From contig NC_092355.1 of the NCBI RefSeq assembly GCF_963676685.1, positions 64,921,006 to 64,985,005 on the forward strand: a DNA stretch of 64,000 bases, in the 5' to 3' direction. The position numbers and the translations under genes are program-made. The DNA is from Mytilus edulis. Its lineage: Eukaryota; Mollusca; Bivalvia; Mytilida; Mytilidae. This document shows, one piece after another, positions 47,468 through 57,368 of this stretch. Position 1 is the first letter of the stretch, and each line of letters begins with the position of its first letter. Below the pieces are notes generated by a model, which was not told where the DNA came from, did no database searches, and saw only the letters and a program-made list of their open reading frames with translations.

Positions 47468-47637
47468 TTACATCCACACTGGAGGAACGGTCTGTAGGAA
47501 GTTCATATCCTGGTCCTTAGTGTGGACCCATGTTTTAGCAATCCACTTCGAACCAAAGAAAACGGGACATCCAGCATGTAATGTTAATGAGTCACCATTT
47601 CCTTCCTCGTCTAGGTTTGCGAAAAAAGAGCAGAACC
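47468..47637 (-). pseudogene. P4H copy B, terminal exon (frameshifted)
   Basis: Minus strand from acceptor TGTTTTCAG. Apart from the frame, it carries NLDEEGNGDSLTLHAGCPVF, FGSKW and a DMNFLQTVPPVWM-stop end, with the iron-binding His and 2-oxoglutarate Lys. It is 170 nt versus 171 in copy C because of one missing T in the run after GCT. From a phase-0 junction translation ends early (GSALFSQT-stop). Copy A shares the short run. IANKWV of the family reads IAKTWV here, which also departs from conservation. Confidence 0.88.
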
Positions 47638-47639
47638 CT

Positions 47640-48363
47640 GAAAACAAACAATTAAAAAGATAAATAATATTTGCACGGTTGATATAACATTTTGTTTCTT
47701 CTTGGTAAATTTGAAGTGTATGTGAGTTGGTGGGTGGTGGAGGATTGTACAGATTACTGAACATTCAGAAATTATTGAGTTCATTTATTATTGCGATTTT
47801 GTCATTATAGACTTAAATGCGATTTTAATGTTTACGATTTTGAGAAAAATCCTGTTTAATTTAATCACATATAAAATATTTCAAAATGTGAGTTGAAATT
47901 ATTGCGTTTTCAACTCTTTCGCAATAATAAAAACCTCGCAATAATTTCCGAATTTACAGTATTTGTTTCATTAGGAAGATGGAAAACATTATTTTCCACT
48001 GCAAATTAGAAATAAATCTGAGGAGTACGACATTGAGTCAAAGAGATTATCAGGGTTAAATTTGTCACATGAAGTTAAAAAATAATTTTTCTTTATATCT
48101 TCATAATTAATTGCTTGTTCATATGAAGGATAAAAAAAATTCACACCACACACAATGAGTGGTGACAACTTTGGCTGCATGACATGAAAAAAACAACTTC
48201 CGACATCGTAGTAATCTACTAAAACTTCTTTTGGCGCAAATTATAGTATATAATTTTAAAACAGGTGACGCAAACGTAGAATAGGAGAAAAAAGTTGTGG
48301 CGCAAAAGGACGCATTTTTGGCGCAAACGGATTTCTCCCAATTAAAAGGTCATGTATAATTAC
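47640..48363 (-). other. P4H copy B last intron
   Basis: Between the two exons; 'GGCGCAAA' motifs near 48230-48330. No separate gene seen. Confidence 0.5.
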
Positions 48364-48432
48364 CTATTTAGGAGGCACCGCGATATTTAGATGTGGAAAA
48401 ACTGTTGATCCACCCACCTCTACGTCACTAAG
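48364..48432 (-). pseudogene. P4H copy B, penultimate exon (nonsense codon)
   Basis: 69-nt exon with TTTCAG acceptor and GTAATT donor. Encodes LSDVEVGGSTVFPHLNIAVP, PK, then TAG as the last codon (48364-48366), where copy A has AAG and copy C AAA. With the downstream frameshift this makes copy B very probably non-functional. Confidence 0.88.
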
Positions 48433-48952
48433 CTGAAAGAAAACAAGATGTACAATTACATACAAAGAGTTTATAATATTAAATCAATTTAGTTTAAAAT
48501 AGATCAATTAGATATATTTAATTACCAATTATGGGCCCACAAGACAAAACAAAGACAAAATAATTTATTTCCTCAGACAAAAACGTGTACAAGAGGTCAA
48601 AACGTGATAAAGTATATATATAAATCGACAACAGAGTAGTGAACGATAATAGCACGCGATTTTCATGACATTGAGATATATACATTATATTACCTATTGA
48701 GTTTAAAGGATAACGTGTGCATAGAAATCCTCCTGATCATACAGTGATTGTGAGTTCATAAATATATATAAAATCATAAAAATTGCATCTACAACAAATA
48801 AGTAATCTTTCTAATGAAAATACATACTTTCCTATACTATAATGTACCCTTCTGTTAATTCAATGCTAAACATATAGGACAGTTTTATAGAAAATACACA
48901 GCCTTTATCCTTGTACTCTCATCTTTGAGACTGATATATATAGGGTTATTGC
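48433..48952. other. No gene recognised
   Basis: AT-rich intronic or intergenic DNA of P4H copy B. Confidence 0.4.
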
Positions 48953-49265
48953 ATGCAGTGCTAGCATTGATTTCCTCAAAACAAGTTGATTTATGTAGTT
49001 ACAGTATTGGTTAAAACAAATAATAATATGGAACAAATCAAGTACACCATTTAGGGTACGCTCGACTTTAGTGACTCTGCACGAGGTATTTTGGAATTAA
49101 CAGGTTGGTTAGAACTTTTTGTAAAAAATAAACACTATCACATCATAGAAAATTGAGTGAGTAATGTATGTTTCAAATTTTATAACAAAAAACTCTGTAT
49201 TAAAGGCTGTGGATTTTCTTTAAAAATCTTGGTTTATTTGCCACAAAATACTCTTTTTCTGTTAA
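48953..49265 (+). repeat. Dispersed repeat, copy 2 (first copy 10695-11010)
   Basis: See 10695-11010. Present in unit 1 only, so inserted after the segmental duplication or lost from unit 2. Confidence 0.8.
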
Positions 49266-49329
49266 ATGCAATGGAACAGTAAATAATAATGATTTGCATC
49301 AAGTTTCCCCCTGGTATATGTACAAAATG

Positions 49330-50220
49330 GCCTGCATCAATTATTCATTATATCTGTAGTTTTGATACAATTAATGTTTGAAAAATTTGTACAAAAAGGG
49401 CTACAGAAGGGGTCATAAACCTTAATGTTGCAAAATGAAAGTAAACCGATTAATTTCTGCCTTGAAGAATATTGTAAGTAATAATTAGGTACAATATTTT
49501 GTCTAAGAAGTGACACACTAGGATGTGAACAATCACACAAATAGTGATATTCATCGCCAATATTTTGATTACAAGATGACATATCCTATTTTCTTTTAAA
49601 ATATTTTTCCATCTTCCCGTTTCAATTGGGAATTTAAGATTTGAACATCTAAATTTAGCCATGTACAATCTAACAGTATTTCCCAATCACAGTAGATAGG
49701 GTTCTAATTCAAATATACTTATGAATTTACCATTGCATTCTCCTCTTGAAGAATTATAAATTACAGAAAACCATTTGTGTATAAACTGATCAACAAGTTT
49801 TTGTTTTACAAGAGATTTCAATATTTCTCTATTCATAGGTATTTGATCATTCCATATAAAAGTAAGACCACATTCATCAAAAATGGATTTGATGGACATA
49901 ACCCATTTAAAATGTGTTGGTTTACTCTGGTGAAGTTGTAAAATAAGTCTATATAAAGTATTAGATAAGAGAGCATATCATTCCAAAACATAACCATGCG
50001 AAGTTTAATAATAATATCAAAGGGATAAAGACCAAGTTCCCCGTTAACCATAAAATTTGGGGTACCTTTTCTCACGTGCAGAATATTTTTACAAAACTGC
50101 AAGTGCATCCATTCCAATCCCTGTTTATTTTCAAATCCTTCACTACAGTAAATCATTCTAGGCAGAATAAGAAAATCAAAATCTTTAGCTATATATCTAC
50201 AGGTATTGCAATATTTCTTA
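49330..50220 (-). mobile_element. LINE C-terminal relic
   Basis: Minus strand, in order and with frame changes: GFENKQGLEWMHLQFCKNIL and NGELGLYPFDIIIKLRMVMF (50156-49960); FIWNDQIPMNREILKSLVKQ (about 49850); FRCSNLKFPIETGRWKNIL (about 49630); CNQNIGDEYHYLCDCSHPSV (about 49540). These are C-terminal motifs of a mussel non-LTR element whose last domain carries a C..C..H..C zinc-like knuckle. Stops between blocks show it is dead. Absent from unit 2. Confidence 0.8.
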
Positions 50221-51120
50221 TCTTTCTATAAAGTGCATACAATGCATACAAGGGACATATATAGAATACAAGTATAAGGCAAAAGATCATTGATTAGCAT
50301 CTACATAGAATCACAATTACGATACAGTTAGACAGTAAAAAAAAAACACGTTTCTTTATAGTACTGTGGATTCATTTATTTTTGTTGTCATCAATTTTCG
50401 TGTATTAAGAAAAACTTGCATGTTTTTTTATATTTAATTTAATAGTGTTGCCGAAGTGTGCCTACAAACATGTAGAAAATTTGTTATTCGTTGAACATTT
50501 ACTGTAGGGGTTGACCTGTTAACACGAAATCCACGGAAATTAGTATCCAACGAATACTAATGAATCCACAGTATATGATATATTCATATGAGAAATAACT
50601 ACATTGTGTACATCTAAGTCATAATGACTTGAATAAATATTCCAACAGCCTTTCTGATTATCTTCACAGGTTAATCAATAAATATATGGAATTTTGCCGA
50701 TTGTTTAGTTAAGTAAAATATGATATTGTATGCCAACAAAGTCAAAGAGAGCATCTCTATCAGGGTTAAATTTTTCACATAAAGTTAAAAAAAAATGATA
50801 TCATCTTCGACACAGCCAGAGAAGCATATTTTTGCAAATTCTTTCAGTCGTGGAATATTTGATTTTTTAAATATTTTGAATATTAAATATATTGTTGTTC
50901 CGATTTCGTCATACAAAAAGGTCTGCATGAGTTTTACAGAATTATTAGTGCATATATATATAATTGACAAAACAAAGAAAGAAAAAATTAAGAAAATGGG
51001 ATGACAAAAAACAAATAAAAAAGAAGATCATAGAGTAAGATAACTATGACAAAGTCGGGACACGTATTTGATTTTAAAATGAGTATTGAAACGAATCAAT
51101 ATTAAATTTGATATCAAACC
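50221..51120. other. Shared unit DNA, no gene recognised
   Basis: 50590-50790 corresponds to 59050-59240 in unit 2. Open frames on both strands around 50785-51004 are AT-driven. Confidence 0.45.
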
Positions 51121-51122
51121 TA

Positions 51123-51373
51123 TTACAGCCGATTCAATTGAGTGTGTACCTAAAGACAATATATGGTTAGCTGAACCGTGAAATCAGGTGAGGTATACTC
51201 ACCTCCATTCAAAGTAGCCTAGTCCTACAAACAGATGGATTGGTTATCTGTCGGTCAAGGCTACTATTCTTAAAGGAGGGCAGTTTACCTAATAATGACT
51301 TCATTGTTCTGCAAGCAAGCAAGCTAACCAAAGACATTACCTTGAGCTACACACTCAATGAAATCGGCTGTAA
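51123..51373. mobile_element. 251-bp MITE, TA target duplication
   Basis: Ends TTACAGCCGATTCAATTGAG and, reverse-complemented, TTACAGCCGATTTCATTGAG: TIRs of about 25 bp with two mismatches. TA flanks both sides (51121-51122, 51374-51375). An internal GTGAGGTATACTCAC stem is present. TA duplication fits Tc1/mariner-type MITEs. Unit 2 has a different insertion at the same place (a Penelope tail at 59480-59845). Confidence 0.82.
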
Positions 51374-52189
51374 TATATGCATTTGTTTCTACTAATACGT
51401 ACATAAAACAATATTGTTAATATTCTGTTTGTTCCAGTATACATTCGTAAACTCACCTAAAATATATAGTTTGACACATAAAACTGTTGATTATGTATTA
51501 TATCAATAATAAAACAAGAATGGGTTCATAGTACATGGATGCCCCAACCGCACCATCATTTCCTATATACAGTGGACCGTGAAAATGGGGTAAAACAGTG
51601 AGTTTGTTTCCCTGTCCTATATTTTCTCCCATTTATCTGTTTATTTGTTGTAACCCTGTCGTTTAATGTTGTCATTTTAATTTTATAATTAACACTGCCA
51701 TTAAAGCGGGAGGTTTTAGTATGCAACAAAAAACAAAAACAGGTTCGACCCACTATTTTTTGTCGTAGTTCTCTTATATTTGGTACCTTTCTATCAGTTT
51801 TTTTTTGTAACCCGGATTTGTTTTTTTCTCTATCGATTTATGAATTTTGAACAGCGGTATACTACTGTTGCTATTATTCATTGTATTCACTGTCGATTAT
51901 ACATGTACAAATTTTTACTAAGACACGAAAAAGTATCAGATTATTATTATACTGCCATACACAATATAATTATGACTTTGAACATTGCATTTGATTAGGA
52001 ACTTTTCGTTTTGAATTTTCCTCGGAGTTTTTTTTTGTTATTTTACTTTTTTTCAGCAATAATTTTAAAACTCAAGCAGGGGTATTATTTATGACACTAG
52101 AAACAGTCATATCGAGTAACAACTAAATATTGTGTGTACATATCATGATTATATATTGTTAAAACTTATCAATTTTCTAAATTATTTAC

Positions 52190-52603
52190 CTCCAGTAATT
52201 CAGCCTGGCAAACTTGGTTCAGGAATTCAAAAGATAACACTTCTGATATGACAAAACTCCCTCCTGCATTTGGCACGTCTCTGGTCCTCTTAGCAGAATT
52301 TGAAAGCCTCATTTCATTAAATTCCTTATTTGGGATAAATTCTGAATGTATCAGTCCGCCTGTTATATTATCTCTTAGGAATGTTCCAAAATGGATATTT
52401 TCATGAAAGTAAACCTTGAAATTTTCTTCGTTATCCATATCAAATGGTTCGAAATGAAACTTTGTCTTATTTTCATCCTGCAATTCCCGATGTACATATG
52501 TGGATTGTTTAAATGTTGTTTTAAAATTAATTTTATGAATCGTGATGACGTATATCGATATTTGTTTTCTGTCCAATAGGAATGGGAATTTTGATCTTGT
52601 CAT
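52190..52603 (-). pseudogene. Orphan duplicate of gene Y exon 1
   Basis: 138-codon copy of 44328-44750 with the same ATG context and the same CTGGAG|GTAAAT donor. It differs by substitutions and the loss of three residues (DIM) before MDNEENF. The frame is open, but no copies of exons 2-3 follow on the minus strand between here and 44750; the next exon 1 comes first. It could only be used by splicing over about 14 kb into the exons of gene Y, or not at all. Confidence 0.72.
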
Positions 52604-53199
52604 TCGCTGTTTTCACGTTTATTTTTAGACGTCTGGAAATTCCATTATGTGGATATTTTTAAATATGAATAAATATACATAAAGGTATGGTATACAGAAA
52701 TGATTTTATCTTCTTAACTATAACATACTTTATTACGGTGTATTCATTGTTATATTGTACCGAAATAATGGCCTTTGCCAATTATTGTATTTGTGTATGT
52801 GCCAATAAGTATTTAAGGATTAAGTTAGCTGAATTGCAAGCCTGACTCAGAATTTGTCGAGGAATTTGTATGGGTCTCCCTTTATGAATAAAAAGGATAT
52901 GATCATTGTTATAAGTTTAGGAATATAACATTTATTTTCAAAGATGTTTGAATCAAAGTACTTTCATTACTATAAAAACCGTTTTTATTCCGAAAATCGC
53001 CATCAGTTTCACAGTAATTTTTAACTTTGGAGATTTCAAAATGTTGTTTTTCCATATAAATGTAGGGTTGTTATATTTCGTAAAAAAATGGATGGAACAA
53101 AGTGATGCCGATTACATCCTTACACTGAAGTTCTACATCATGTAATACTGAGAATTTTCTGTCGTTTATAAGTCAATATTTGATTCATTCAGTTAAGCT

Positions 53200-53931
53200 G
53201 TGACAACGTTGTTGTTACTGAAATGTTTGATACAGTGCAACAGGTTCTGTTGCTGAAACTGGCGAAGATGCCGGAACGAATGACAGTGACCGAAGACTGG
53301 TCCCCTGCCTATTGACCATAAATCCACTGGCGGAACTAACCCAAAGACTGGTAGAGCGAATACAAACGAAGACTTTCAGTATGGATTTTATTTTCACTTT
53401 AATGAACGGATGTTTTCAGTTCAAAAGGCTGACTCCGACTAAAGAATTAACTTCAGTCGACACATTATAAAGATAGACGATGTTTGCAGGTTGCCAAAGA
53501 ATTAAGATGACATAATAATAAAATTGACAAATTTTAAAAACATAAGATAAACACTTTAAAGTAACAATTGACCGTAATTGAAAAACGGATTAATGTCATT
53601 GTTATCATACATGTCCCGGACAAGAACTGATAAAACAGATATTGAAAACAATTATCTTTGTACGATATTAACAGATTAAAATAATTATGAAATGAAATAG
53701 TTGTGTAACATAAATTAACACAATCCCTTGCATAGTTTTTCTCACAGTTTTAGATTAAAAAGTGACACACATGAAAGATCTTTAAAAATGCAAATCAAAG
53801 CACACGGTCTGTTGAAATAGAATGAAATTGTCTGAAAGATTAAACAGAAACTATAAATAATATAATAAACAAGTCCAAATGTCCGAAATAAGAAATACAT
53901 AAATTAGTCCGACTTTTTTCCACGTTCACAT
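53200..53931. mobile_element. 732-bp insertion private to unit 2 (AGCT duplicated)
   Basis: Unit 1 reads GTTAAGCTATCAAATC. Unit 2 has GTTAAGCT at 53192-53199 and AGCTATCAAATC from 53932, with 732 bp between: an AGCT 4-bp duplication. Ends are weakly inverted (GTGACAACGTTG; right end reverse-complemented ATGTGAACGTGG). The open frame inside (53215-53397, minus) is not recognised. Class undetermined. Confidence 0.7.
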
Positions 53932-53939
53932 AGCTATCA

Positions 53940-54680
53940 AATCATTTAATGAAAATTAGAACAATGCATGCAGGTCTCCTCACCTGGTTTCAAACTTGTT
54001 TTATAGAAGATCCAGTCAGTTTACTTTTCATTTAGTTTATAAAAGAGCGTCGAAAGATACCAGAGGGACAGTGAAACTCATAAATCGAAAACAAACTGAC
54101 AACGCCATGGCTAAAAATGAAAAAGACAAACAAACATATAATAGTACATATGACACAATATAGAAACTAAAGACTAAGCAACACGAACCTCACCAAAATA
54201 TTGGGGTGACCTCAGGTGCTGCCGAAGGGTAAGCAGGTCGTGCTCCACATATGGCATCCGTCGTTTAGAAACTATTGTGACTGTCCTTTATTTTATCTAT
54301 TATGGTTAATTATATTAACATCTATAGTATTAATGAGAACTTGCACCTTGTTAAAGGCTGTTTGGTGACCTATATTTTCCAATTTTCCGTCATTTTGTCT
54401 TTGGTGAAAAGTTGTCTCATTGGCAACACTACCACATCATTTTACTTTCGTATAGATCGGAACTATCGGACTAGGGATATTTGGGATTTGGAAATAGCAT
54501 GGTTGTATCTCTTGTAACTCCGGTTGTTGCAAGTAAGACACATAACTGAGGATAGATAATGAGAGGGTGACACGCTTCTGCCATTTATGATACATGGGGG
54601 AAAGGGGGGATGTGGATACAGGGGGTAAAAGAGTGGGGATGTGGAATATATGAAGTACAAAAGTGTAGATGTGGTATAAA
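53940..54680. repeat. P4H 3'-flanking block, copy C (left part)
   Basis: Near-identical to 45270-46019. Interrupted after GTGGTATAAA by the MITE; resumes 55736-56148. Confidence 0.85.
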
Positions 54681-55735
54681 GGTGTAATACCACCAAACGA
54701 TGGTACCTCACATCCGGTTGTATACGATAATATATCGAAAAAAATATTCCCTTGAATTTGACAGTTGTAGGTAATTAATTCTTCAATTTATTACAGCAAA
54801 ACATTTCGGTTTCATAAACATATGCATGTCTTGAGTATTTTAAAGCACCATTATTTTTTTATTTGGGATTTCTATAGAATATTTTGTAAACTTGAGGTTA
54901 CATGGTTACTAAACCTTGTACACAGATTAAATAAGGGTAGACATTTGATTCGTTAACTTCCAGTGATGGTTATTTTCTTATATACAATGAAATGTGATGT
55001 GAAATATTTTCTATAGTACTGGACAGGATAAAACTTGACTCATGCTAAAACATATATGTTATGATGGTATGATACTAAACCCCTAACGGGAAGGATTGTG
55101 CCTGATATCCATATAATGAAATCATAATCGTTCAATCAGTTTAATTGAAGTCTGGAGCTTGCATGTCAGTTAACTGCTAGTAGTCTGTTGTTATTTATGT
55201 TATTATCATTTTGTTTATTTTCTTTGGTGACATCTTCTGACATCAGACTCGGACTTCTCTTGAACTTAATTCTAATGTGCGTATTGTTATGCATTTACTT
55301 TTATACATTTGCTAGAGGTATCGGGGGAGGGTTGAGATCTCATAAACCTGTTTAACCCCGCCGCAATTTTGCGCCTGTCCCAAGTCAGGAGCCTCTGGCC
55401 TTTGTTAGTCTTGTATTATTTTTATTTTTAGTTTCATGTGTACAATTTGGAGTTTAGTATGGCGTTCATTATCACTGAACTAGTATATATTTGTTTGGGG
55501 GCCAGTTGAAGGACGCCTCCGGGTGCGGGAATTTCTCGCTTCATTGAAGATCTGTTGTGACCTTCTGCAGTTGTCTTCTCTATGGTCGGGTTGTTGTCTC
55601 TTTGACACATTCCTCATTTCCATTCTTAATTTTAAGTGTTTCTTTATTTGAAACAAAGACAAATTCTGCACATTTGTTTTAAAAGTGCAAATTTAACAAA
55701 GACTAATATGGGAAAATCAATGGTGGTATTACACC
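54681..55735 (+). mobile_element. MITE family 'GGTG', 1,055-bp copy with nested Penelope tail
   Basis: Same TIRs, same TAAA duplication (54677-54680 and 55736-55739) and same nested Penelope-like tail (about 55046-55632) as in unit 1. Confidence 0.93.
55046..55632 (+). mobile_element. Penelope-like 3' tail nested in the MITE (unit 2)
   Basis: Equivalent of 46388-46975; ends TCATTTCCATTCTTAATTTT. Confidence 0.85.
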
Positions 55736-56148
55736 TAAAGGGGTAGAAAAAGAGAAGTGTTGAATATTAGGAGTGAAAAGTAGGGATGTGGCATATTGTG
55801 TGTAAAAAGTGGGGATTTTTTTAACAATGAGCACCCCATGTCACGCTGTCTTCCAGTTGCCCTCTATATGTTTTCATTGCATATTTCAACTAAACCTTTG
55901 TCAAATTACATGTATCTACACATTAGATGTTTCAAATTTTAGCTCTGTAGTTGGGTGTCTTCTATTTTGATGCTCTCCTCTATTAATTTTATAAGGTACC
56001 TGATAAAGGGAAATTCCAGGAGCATGTGCATTTGTTCGGCAATCAATAAACTCGCATTAAGATACATAAACCATGCAAATAATTGATGAAAATTATTAAT
56101 GACTTTTATTACTAAATAAATTAACATCTAAACAGAAAGTGAGACTCG

Positions 56149-56319
56149 TTACATCCACACTGATGGAACGGTCTGTAGGAAGTTCATATCCTGATTCTTA
56201 GTGTGGACCCATTTATTAGCAATCCACTTCGAACCAAAGAAAACGGGACATCCAGCATGTAATGTTAATGAGTCCCCATGTCCTTTCTCATCGAGGTTTG
56301 TGAAAAAAATAGCAGAACC
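56149..56319 (-). CDS. P4H copy C, terminal exon (intact)
   Basis: 171-nt exon on the minus strand: acceptor TTTGTTTTCAG, then GSAIFFTNLDEKGHGDSLTL, HAGCPVFFGSKWIANKWVHT, KNQDMNFLQTVPSVWM and TAA (56149-56151). It is in phase with the penultimate exon: ..PPKK|GSAIFF.. parallels the PKKGTAVFWYNL of animal P4H alpha subunits. His of LHAGCP is the distal iron ligand and Lys of GSKW binds 2-oxoglutarate. The enzyme hydroxylates proline in collagen-like chains in the ER lumen using O2 and 2-oxoglutarate. The C-terminus is not KDEL-like. Only this copy has both 3' exons undamaged. Confidence 0.9.
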   Translation of the reverse strand, partial: GSAIFFTNLDEKGHGDSLTLHAGCPVFFGSKWIANKWVHTKNQDMNFLQTVPSVWM

Positions 56320-56682
56320 CTGAAAACAAATAGTTAAAAGATAAATGATATTTGCACGGATGAAAGCCCATTTTATTTCTTTATGGATATATTGGGAGTG
56401 TGTGTGTGGGTGTTTCGGACGGTGTATTGCACAGATTATTTGTTTCATTAAGGAGGTGAAAAATATAAATTATTTTCCATTACAAATTAGAACAAAATCA
56501 GAGGAGTACGACATTCAGTTTAATAAAAATGAAACTTTTTCTTTAATATCTTCGAAAATAATTGCTTGTTCATATGAAGGAACAAAAATATTCACACCAG
56601 ACACAATTAATGGTGGCAACTTTGGTTGACATGGGGGAAAAAGACTTCTGACATCTCAGTAATCTATTAAAGCTTCAAGTTC

Positions 56683-57070
56683 CTATATATTATGCAAAAA
56701 CTGTAAACAAATTGAAGATGAAATTCATTTCTTTTTATATTGTAATAGAAACCATAATACTAGTAATAGATTAGATTATTTTGATTTTTTGATAAATGTG
56801 AATATCCACTTTATAAATTTAAATGACATAGTAGATAAAATAACATATATACTCAACCCAATTTCACACATTCAGGTAAATAAGCTAGGATCCTTTTTAA
56901 AACAGTCTATTGAACTGAAGACAGGGGACTCTTAAAATATGTACTATTATTGTGTATATTAATGATCTTGTTGTTATTTTTTATTTTCATTTTGTTATGT
57001 TGTGTCACACACTATAAATATGTAGTTTTATGACAATAAAGTTTTGATTTGAATTGAATTGAATTGAATT
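56683..57070 (+). mobile_element. 5'-truncated LINE with (GAATT)n tail in copy C intron
   Basis: Plus-strand frame CKNCKQIEDEIHFFLYCNRN followed by ..NKLGSFLKQSIELKTGDS-stop (to about 56935), the last domain of a non-LTR element. An untranslated part with AATAAA (57040) and a TTGAATTGAATTGAATTG tail follow. Copies A and B lack it: they read AAGTTCCTGTATAATTAC or similar, so the site is GTTCCTATA|TAATTAC with TATA duplicated. Confidence 0.85.
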
Positions 57071-57080
57071 GTATAATTAC

Positions 57081-57149
57081 TTTTTTAGGAGGCACCGCGA
57101 TATTCAGATGTGGAAAAACTGTTGATCCACCAATATCCACATCACTTAG
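57081..57149 (-). CDS. P4H copy C, penultimate exon (intact)
   Basis: 69-nt, phase 0 both sides: LSDVDIGGSTVFPHLNIAVP then PKK. Acceptor CTTTCAG, donor AAAAAA|GTAATT. Corresponds to the strand preceding the last iron ligand in the P4H double-stranded beta-helix. The next upstream exon, which must carry HxD, was not found between here and 61549. Confidence 0.88.
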
Positions 57150-57368
57150 CTGAAAGAAAACAAGATGTACAATTACTTCATAGATATAGGAAGATGTGGT
57201 ACGAGTGCCAATGAGACAACTCTCCATTCAATTCTACAAAGAGTTTATAATATTAAATCAATTTTGATTAAAATAAATAAATAAGACAAGATATATTTTT
57301 ATCATCCAATTATGGTCTCACAATGGACATATATAGAATACAAGTATAAGGCAAAAAAACATTGATTA

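Larger units (their letters stand above)
43748..51598. repeat. Tandem segmental duplication, unit 1
   Basis: Unit 1 (43748-51598) and unit 2 (51601-60065) begin with the same GTTTGTTTCCCTGTCCTATA and end with the same block ('GGATGCCCCA..CGCAC.ATCATTT' then 'GTGGACCGT'). Order inside both: repeat 'TGAACAGCGGTATACTACTG'; gene Y exon 1; P4H 3'-flank block with MITE and Penelope tail; P4H last exon; penultimate exon; a conserved splice-donor-like string. Unit length differs because of private insertions. Confidence 0.88.

Noticed and set aside
50785-51004. Overlapping plus and minus frames partly shared with copy A (21645-21710)
   Set aside because: Similarity between copies is explained by the duplication; AT-rich codon content and no splice or domain evidence.
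53215-53397. 60-codon minus-strand frame in the unit-2 insertion
   Set aside because: No recognised motif; lies at the edge of a mobile insertion.
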